Shown: piece by piece, positions 7,386 to 11,527 of the stretch
How positions within the stretch are numbered: position 1 is the stretch's first letter
Layout: the number at the start of each line of letters is the position of its first letter
DNA from: Methanomethylophilus sp963631655
GTDB lineage: Archaea > Thermoplasmatota > Thermoplasmata > Methanomassiliicoccales > Methanomethylophilaceae
Reading direction: 5' to 3'
Length of the DNA stretch: 11,527 nt
NCBI GenBank assembly: GCA_963631655.1
Contig: CAVGRR010000051.1
Span: 1-11,527, forward strand
Notes under the pieces: model-generated
Database searches by the model: none
Told to the model about the DNA's origin: nothing
Seen by the model: only the letters and a program-made list of their open reading frames with translations
Position numbers and translations under genes: made by a program

Positions 7386-9971
7386 TCACACCTCCAGTTT
7401 GAACAGTTCCATGAGCTCGGCATTGTCCATGTCGGAGATCCAGTGTTCTCCTTCGCTGACCACGTTCTGTGCCAGTTCCTTTTTGCTGTTGATAAGAGCA
7501 TCGATCTTCTCTTCCAATGTTCCTCTGCAGATGAACTTGTGGACGATGACGTTCTTCTTCTGACCGATACGGTATGCCCTGTCGGTGGCCTGGTTCTCGA
7601 CTGCAGGGTTCCACCACCTGTCGAAATGGATTACATGATTCGCAGAGGTGAGGTTCAGTCCCACACCTCCCGCCTTGAGTGAGATCACCATGAACGGAAC
7701 ATAAACATCCTCAGAATTGAATTTTTCAACGATCTTGGTCCTTTCTTTAGGGGTGATTCCGCCGTGGAACACCAGTCCTTCACGTCCGAACACTTCGGTC
7801 AGGAATTTACACAGGGGCTCGGTCATCTCCCGATATTGTGTGAACACAAGGACCTTTTCACGCTTTTCGAGAATGGTCTCACACAGCTGTCTGAGCATCT
7901 GGAACTTTCCGCTGTCCGTCTCCGGGTAATCCCCTGTTCCGAGATACTGGTCGGGATGGTTGCAGATCTGTTTGAATTTCTGAAGCATCACCAGAACCAG
8001 ACCCATACGTCCCTGAGGAGGTGCATTCATCAGAGTGTCCTTCATGTCCTCAAGAAGCTTGGTGTACAAAACGGTCTGTTTCTTGGAAAGGTCCACATAT
8101 TCGTCTATCTCCATCTTGCTCGGAAGATCTCCGGCGATACTCTTGTCAGTCTTAAGGCGGCGGAGCATGAACGGAGAGATCATCGTGCGAAGACGCGCAT
8201 ACCCCGTATCTCCCGAAGTGAGGCTGCGGGAGAATGAATCGAATTCGTGTTTGTCTCCGAGAAGTCCGGGAACGATGAAATCGAACAACGACCACAGGTC
8301 GGAAAGATTGTTCTCTACAGGTGTTCCGGTCAGGGCAAAACGTCCTTTCGTTTTCAAAGAACGTACCATCTGGGACTGTTTGCTCGTACTGTTCTTGATG
8401 GCCTGCGCTTCATCGAGGAAGACATTATCCCATTCGATCTCGGACAGCTGCTTGTTGCGCAAAAGTGTCCCATAAGTGGTGACAGTAAGGTCCTCGTCTC
8501 CGGGAACGTCTTTGCCTCCGCGGACGATACCGCACCTCAATTTTGGAGTGAATTTCGAAGCCTCCTTCTCCCAGTTACCGAGCAGAGATGCGGGCACCAC
8601 AAGCAGATTGCGACGATCCGTGCTGCGCCTGCTCTCCAAGAATGCCAGAACCTGAACTGTCTTACCGAGACCCATATCATCGGCAAGACAACAGCCGAAT
8701 CCGATGGAGCGCATATATGCGAGCCATCCAGCACCGATTTCCTGATAATTACGCAGTTTTCCTTTGAACGTCTTCGGTACGGCGAATCCTTTCGTACCTT
8801 CACCCGCGAATGCTTTGGTAAAGGCCGCGACCCAATCTGTATTGGCGACACGGACGGCATCCTCCTTGCTGTCAAGCCCGACGGTCATCCGAAGTGCATC
8901 AAGGATCCCCACCCCGTTCTCGCACATCTCCGACATCCCTTCCATCTTGGAAAGAAGGTGCTTCAGTTTTGCATGATCCACCTCGACCCATCTGCCCTTG
9001 AGCATGGCAAGTCCTTCTGTCTGGGACAGCAGATATCTGACCTCTTCTTCGGTCAACAGTTCGCCGTCGACATACAGCGATGGCCTGCAGGAAAGAATAC
9101 TGTCGGCACCCATCATCGAAGAACCATCGATGTGCATATATGCGTCAGTAGTACCGCGGCGTCTCCACCAGTTAGGTATCCTGCACAGGATACCGCAGCT
9201 CTCGTAGATCTCAATCTCCTTCAGAAACTGAAAGGCTTCTCCTGAAGTGAACCAGAGCGGATGGAACAATTCCCCAGACTCGATGAATTTCGAGATAAAC
9301 GGACTCTTATCTGCAGCCGAGGAAAGATTCGACAGAAGTTGGAGCATTTTGCGTTCATCATCCCTGTATTCTTCGAGCGCGCAGCGGAGAGGGAGATGTT
9401 TGTTTCCTTTTTCGTTCTCGGGAGTGTAGGTCGCCATGAATGCGAACGGATACTGATCGGAATTGCGATTCTCCACCAGATGGAAGAATATACGTCCGGG
9501 GGTGCGTATGCCATCATTGCGTTCGCTGAAGTATATCTCCACCTTTCCTTCATACTTGGAGATGTCCGAACGGAAGACGTCGAGGAGACGGGCCCACAGC
9601 GCAGCCACCCATTTAGGTGTGACGTATTCCGAACCGCTGATGAACGGAACGGAGGATGCGATCGCATCGGTGCTGCACTCCGGAAGCTGGACTGAACTGC
9701 GTTTCTCCTCCAGATCCTCTGCTCTCGAGAGATTGCGTATGAACTCCGATCCCACGCGGACAAGATATCTCAAAGATGGGGAATACCAGTCTTCTGGGTC
9801 TTTGAATGAGAGGTCATAAAGTGCACGGAATTTATCTGCATTGAACGCGGCCGCAAGATCGGTAACTTGCTCCGGTTCATTCCCAGTCAGATGAAAATCA
9901 GTTTCAAAACCGCGTGCACGGAGGATAAAATCGAGATAATACTGTTTCTTCGGAGTCCTGGGCCCTACCAT
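7386..9971 (-). CDS. SNF2-family helicase/ATPase with DUF3670-like N-terminal region (861 aa)
   Basis: ATP-driven double-stranded DNA translocase of the SWI2/SNF2 class, acting on protein-DNA complexes. All motifs are present and apparently active: Q-like LRNYQ (406-410), motif I DDMGLGKT (431-438), Ia LLVVPASLL (456-464), II DEAQ (520-523), III TGTPVEN (548-554), IV VLVFTQY (707-713), V SLKAGGVGLNLTSANHV (764-780), VI QATDRAYRIGQ (794-804). The N-terminal 400 residues include GEAFQFLKEIE and CGILCRIPNWW (about 244-269), typical of the SNF2-associated DUF3670 region. Length is slightly short of the roughly 900-1100 of many relatives because the N-terminus is compact. First gene of a two-gene unit with the SWIM protein. 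ATG 9971 sits at leaderless distance from a TATA-like element, and no better upstream start was found. Likely role: DNA repair, transcription recycling or defence; not decided by sequence. Confidence 0.93.
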   Translation of the reverse strand: MVGPRTPKKQYYLDFILRARGFETDFHLTGNEPEQVTDLAAAFNADKFRALYDLSFKDPEDWYSPSLRYLVRVGSEFIRNLSRAEDLEEKRSSVQLPECSTDAIASSVPFISGSEYVTPKWVAALWARLLDVFRSDISKYEGKVEIYFSERNDGIRTPGRIFFHLVENRNSDQYPFAFMATYTPENEKGNKHLPLRCALEEYRDDERKMLQLLSNLSSAADKSPFISKFIESGELFHPLWFTSGEAFQFLKEIEIYESCGILCRIPNWWRRRGTTDAYMHIDGSSMMGADSILSCRPSLYVDGELLTEEEVRYLLSQTEGLAMLKGRWVEVDHAKLKHLLSKMEGMSEMCENGVGILDALRMTVGLDSKEDAVRVANTDWVAAFTKAFAGEGTKGFAVPKTFKGKLRNYQEIGAGWLAYMRSIGFGCCLADDMGLGKTVQVLAFLESRRSTDRRNLLVVPASLLGNWEKEASKFTPKLRCGIVRGGKDVPGDEDLTVTTYGTLLRNKQLSEIEWDNVFLDEAQAIKNSTSKQSQMVRSLKTKGRFALTGTPVENNLSDLWSLFDFIVPGLLGDKHEFDSFSRSLTSGDTGYARLRTMISPFMLRRLKTDKSIAGDLPSKMEIDEYVDLSKKQTVLYTKLLEDMKDTLMNAPPQGRMGLVLVMLQKFKQICNHPDQYLGTGDYPETDSGKFQMLRQLCETILEKREKVLVFTQYREMTEPLCKFLTEVFGREGLVFHGGITPKERTKIVEKFNSEDVYVPFMVISLKAGGVGLNLTSANHVIHFDRWWNPAVENQATDRAYRIGQKKNVIVHKFICRGTLEEKIDALINSKKELAQNVVSEGEHWISDMDNAELMELFKLEV
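7389..7395 (-). promoter_or_regulatory. Shine-Dalgarno of the SWIM gene
   Basis: On the minus strand this reads GGAGGTG, 5 bases before the ATG at 7383, and lies inside the last codons of the helicase gene. It is the only strong ribosome-binding site I found before a gene here, as expected for the internal cistron of an operon whose first gene is leaderless. It decides the SWIM start. Confidence 0.8.
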
Positions 9972-9990
9972 AGGGCTGTATCGCTGAATG

Positions 9991-10002
9991 AATATAGATA
10001 TG
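9991..10002 (-). promoter_or_regulatory. Candidate TATA box for the SNF2-SWIM operon
   Basis: The plus-strand sequence is AATATAGATATG, read CATATCTATATT on the coding strand, 20-31 bases before the ATG at 9971. With archaeal spacing, transcription would start at or within a few bases of the ATG, so the helicase message would be leaderless. No Shine-Dalgarno is present before the ATG. Confidence 0.5.
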
Positions 10003-10025
10003 ATGCAGAAGATCCACAGAAACTG

Positions 10026-10041
10026 TCACTGTGATGTTCAC
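10026..10041. repeat. Short TCAC/GTGA inverted-repeat cluster
   Basis: TCACTGTGATGTTCAC contains the 9-base palindrome TCAC-T-GTGA (10026-10034) and an overlapping GTGA-TGT-TCAC (10031-10041). It lies upstream of the helicase TATA-like element. It could be a regulator site, but such short repeats arise by chance, so this is weak. Confidence 0.25.
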
Positions 10042-10069
10042 GTTATTTGACCGAAACATGGATCGGCAG

Positions 10070-10084
10070 TGTTCCTATGGAACA
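10070..10084. repeat. Inverted repeat TGTTCC-TAT-GGAACA, candidate operator
   Basis: Perfect 6-3-6 inverted repeat between the two divergent promoters, about 70 bases from each TATA-like element's side of the region and 70 bases before the DUF4143 ATPase ATG. The dyad geometry fits a dimeric helix-turn-helix regulator. No regulator gene is in the window to match it, apart from the possibility of self-regulation. Confidence 0.4.
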
Positions 10085-10101
10085 TAGATGTATGCAAAAA
10101 G

Positions 10102-10117
10102 TTACGTTATAACGTAA
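10102..10117. repeat. Perfect 16-base palindrome, candidate operator
   Basis: TTACGTTATAACGTAA is its own reverse complement over all 16 bases. It ends just upstream of the TATA-like element of the DUF4143 ATPase gene. The left 11 bases recur at 10142-10152, exactly 40 bases away (about four helical turns), on the other side of that element. Together they bracket the promoter, a classic repressor layout. The identity of the binding protein is unknown. Confidence 0.6.
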
Positions 10118-10121
10118 TAAT

Positions 10122-10134
10122 CTACATATATATT
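10122..10134 (+). promoter_or_regulatory. Candidate TATA box for the DUF4143 ATPase gene
   Basis: CTACATATATATT is centred about 26 bases before ATG 10154, so transcription should begin at or next to the start codon. It is flanked on both sides by copies of the TTACGTTATAA element. The message appears leaderless, with no Shine-Dalgarno before the ATG. Confidence 0.55.
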
Positions 10135-10141
10135 CAATTAA

Positions 10142-10152
10142 TTACGTTATAA
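10142..10152. repeat. Second copy of the TTACGTTATAA element at the transcription start
   Basis: Direct repeat of the left part of the 16-base palindrome at 10102, identical over 11 bases, with the palindrome's right arm not completed (the next base is G rather than C). It abuts the ATG at 10154, so a protein bound here would cover the transcription start. A shorter ACGTTAT match also occurs at 10040-10046. Confidence 0.5.
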
Positions 10153-10153
10153 G

Positions 10154-11383
10154 ATGAAAAACAATCTGATCCCCAGAACAGACTATCTGAACCGCTTAGT
10201 GGAACTCAGAGATGCACCTGTGATCAAAGCTATCGTAGGGATCAGACGCTGCGGAAAATCCACTCTGCTCAGACTTTATCGGGACCACCTCATTGCTTCC
10301 GGGATCAGCAAAGAAAACATCCTGCTAATCAATTTCACACATTATCCGTATTCTGGAATGAGCTCCGCAGAACTCAATTCAAAGATCGGTGACAAAACAG
10401 GAAAGGTCTATCTGCTTCTTGACGAAGTACAGATGCTTGACTCCTGGGACAAGACCGTTCTGACGATCTTTGAGAACACTGACTGTGATATCTATGTCAC
10501 AGGCTCGAATTCGGTCATGTTCTCGTCTAAACTCACGACACTTCTTTCCGGACGTGTGGTCTCTATCGAAATGTTTCCTTTCTCATACAGGGAATTCCTG
10601 GAATTCACAGAAGAACCGGATTCTGAGGGAGCCCTTGACGAGTATATGCTGTACGGAGGATTTCCCTTGGCAGCGATGCTCAGACATGCTCCTGATGCAG
10701 AACTGTCCGTACTGGAGGACATTTATCAAACTGTGATCATCAAAGATGTTGCCGAAAGAAACAAGATGCGTAATACGCAGATGCTCGGAAGGCTCTCAAA
10801 TTTCCTGATAAGAAACATCGGAAGCTTAGTGTCAGTGAAAAAGATCAGAGATTACTTCACCAGCAACGGTATAAAGATCAATTTCGAAACGGTAGACAAT
10901 TATCTGAACTATCTGGAAGAATCGCTTGCGTTTTACAGGGCCAAAAGGTACAACATCAAAGCAAAAGAGGAACTTTCGGTCAACGACAAGTTCTATCTTT
11001 CCGATCTGGGATTGCGTACGGCCGAACTCGGCAGAAGAGATGCAGACATCGGACATCTGATAGAGAACACCGTGTACCTGGAGCTCAGACGCAGAGGATT
11101 CAAAGTGTTCGTAGGAGTCTGCGGAAGTACAGAAATCGATTTTGTCGCAGTGAACAGTAAAACGAAACTGTACCTTCAGGTCTGTGATTCATTGGAAGAT
11201 CAGAAGACAGAGGAACGTGAGGTCCGTCCGCTGAAAATGATCAAGGACGGATATCCGAAGTACATCGTGACAATGAGACCGTCACTGAATGTGGATCGGG
11301 ACGGGATCAAAGAGATCGGTCTGAGAGAACTGCTTTTGGGCCGAAATCCTTCTTCTGTGGTAATTTTTGAACCCTCGAATTGA
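10154..11383 (+). CDS. AAA ATPase with DUF4143 nuclease-like domain (409 aa)
   Basis: Member of the widespread prokaryotic AAA_14 plus DUF4143 family. The ATPase core is intact: Walker A GIRRCGKST (29-37), Walker B VYLLLDEVQ (85-93), sensor-1-like TGSNS (116-120), and the conserved LLSGRVVSIEMFPFSYREFL stretch (131-149). The DUF4143 part follows from about residue 190, with a winged-helix-like section (about 205-270), then LIENTVYLEL (302-311), an EIDFVAV acidic motif (327-333) and LYLQVCDSLED (339-349), a PD-(D/E)XK-like core in which Cys stands where some relatives have Lys. Full length for the family (about 380-420). Function in the family is not settled; defence, toxin-antitoxin and DNA transactions have been suggested. 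It is transcribed alone, divergently from the helicase, behind a palindrome-bracketed TATA element, so tight control is likely. ATG 10154 is supported by the leaderless spacing. Confidence 0.92.
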   Translation: MKNNLIPRTDYLNRLVELRDAPVIKAIVGIRRCGKSTLLRLYRDHLIASGISKENILLINFTHYPYSGMSSAELNSKIGDKTGKVYLLLDEVQMLDSWDKTVLTIFENTDCDIYVTGSNSVMFSSKLTTLLSGRVVSIEMFPFSYREFLEFTEEPDSEGALDEYMLYGGFPLAAMLRHAPDAELSVLEDIYQTVIIKDVAERNKMRNTQMLGRLSNFLIRNIGSLVSVKKIRDYFTSNGIKINFETVDNYLNYLEESLAFYRAKRYNIKAKEELSVNDKFYLSDLGLRTAELGRRDADIGHLIENTVYLELRRRGFKVFVGVCGSTEIDFVAVNSKTKLYLQVCDSLEDQKTEEREVRPLKMIKDGYPKYIVTMRPSLNVDRDGIKEIGLRELLLGRNPSSVVIFEPSN

Positions 11384-11387
11384 GGGT
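11371..11387 (+). terminator. Hairpin overlapping the stop codon of the DUF4143 ATPase gene
   Basis: ACCCTC-GAATT-GAGGGT can form a 6-base-pair stem with a 5-base loop, and the TGA stop (11381-11383) lies in its loop and right arm. It is followed by AAATTT, not a long T-run, so termination function is uncertain. Confidence 0.3.
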
Positions 11388-11424
11388 AAATTTGTATGCT
11401 GGCCAAAAGGATCGAAGGCTTAAC

Positions 11425-11527
11425 CTACGTTGAACGCAAGTTCAGCACTACATCGGGCTGAGCGCATTTTCGGCCCGATTTTCTAACGATCATCGGCGTT
11501 AAGCCGGATTTCTGTCCGTTTTCTTGC
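11425..11527 (-). other. Possible 3' end of a minus-strand gene running off the window
   Basis: On the minus strand one frame is open from the window edge for 33 codons to a TAG at 11425-11427, giving a basic C-terminus ending in QPDVVLNLRST. It would converge on the DUF4143 ATPase gene. It is short, contains the strong hairpin of 11452-11479, and I do not recognise the peptide, so it may equally be noncoding. In a pyrrolysine-using archaeon TAG could also be read through. Confidence 0.2.
11452..11483 (+). terminator. Strong stem-loop followed by a T-tract
   Basis: ATCGGGC (11452-11458) pairs with GCCCGAT (11473-11479). The stem extends inward by four further pairs (two of them G-U) to an 11-pair stem with a 6-base loop, and is followed by TTTTC. 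It lies 70 bases after the DUF4143 ATPase stop and looks like an intrinsic-type terminator or part of a structured element. Because the arms are symmetrical it could also serve a convergent gene from the right. Confidence 0.45.

Noticed and set aside
7384..7617. 78-residue N-terminal extension of the SWIM protein in the same frame
   Set aside because: It lies wholly inside the helicase gene in another frame, is low in hydrophobic pattern and unlike SWIM proteins. The strong Shine-Dalgarno and family homology place the start at 7383.
8247..9245. 332-codon plus-strand open frame opposite the SNF2 helicase
   Set aside because: It is complementary to conserved helicase motifs I to III and has no domain of its own, so it reflects codon bias of the real gene.
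10018..10153. CRISPR-like array from the recurring ACGTTAT elements
   Set aside because: There are only three short matches with unequal spacing and no 25-40-base repeats. They fit operator sites better.
10154..11383. Inactivation of the DUF4143 nuclease core because of QVC instead of QVK
   Set aside because: A Cys followed by a Ser-Leu type pattern is, as I recall, common in this family, so the substitution is not evidence of loss.
11396..11461. Plus-strand 21-residue frame beginning MLAKRIEGLTYVERK
   Set aside because: It is too short to support, has no Shine-Dalgarno, overlaps the hairpin region, and the peptide matches nothing I recognise.

Overview
The window looks archaeal, and most likely comes from a methanogen-type Thermoplasmata such as Methanomassiliicoccales. 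This is inference from gene content and promoter style, not from a marker gene. Four genes have a TATA-like element about 20-45 bases before the start codon with little or no leader. The cobaltochelatase-type CobN and the two AAA-ATPase/nuclease-fold proteins are types common in archaea. No rRNA, tRNA or CRISPR array was seen. All six complete genes stop with TGA.

Layout: (1) 44-3781 (+) is a full-length CobN/ChlH-type chelatase large subunit for tetrapyrrole metal insertion, without its AAA+ partner subunits. (2) 3768-5078 (-) converges on it with a 14-base overlap and encodes a DUF234-type archaeal ATPase. Its Walker A lysine and Walker B glutamate are both replaced, and its nuclease-like C-terminus is partly eroded, so it is probably a pseudoenzyme. 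(3) 5079-5302 is a divergent promoter region with several inverted repeats. (4) 5303-6745 (+) is an unrecognised 480-residue protein with a predicted beta-rich start and a long helical, TPR-like remainder. (5) 7386-9971 (-) is a bacterial/archaeal-type SNF2 helicase with a DUF3670-like N-terminus. It is followed after 2 bases by a SWIM zinc-finger protein (6748-7383, -), forming a tight two-gene unit with a strong Shine-Dalgarno inside the helicase end. (6) 9972-10153 is a second divergent promoter region, rich in palindromes, including a perfect 16-base one whose half recurs 40 bases later on the other side of the TATA box. (7) 10154-11383 (+) is an intact AAA ATPase with a DUF4143 domain. 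(8) 11384-11527 holds two hairpins and a possible open-ended reading frame on the minus strand.

Working together: SNF2 and SWIM are very likely co-expressed and act on DNA or chromatin-like complexes. The 480-residue protein ends 2 bases from the SWIM gene but on the opposite strand, so a shared function is only a guess. CobN is a metabolic gene and not obviously linked to the rest. The palindrome-bracketed ATPase gene and the pseudo-ATPase give the right and middle parts an accessory, possibly defence or stress, flavour.
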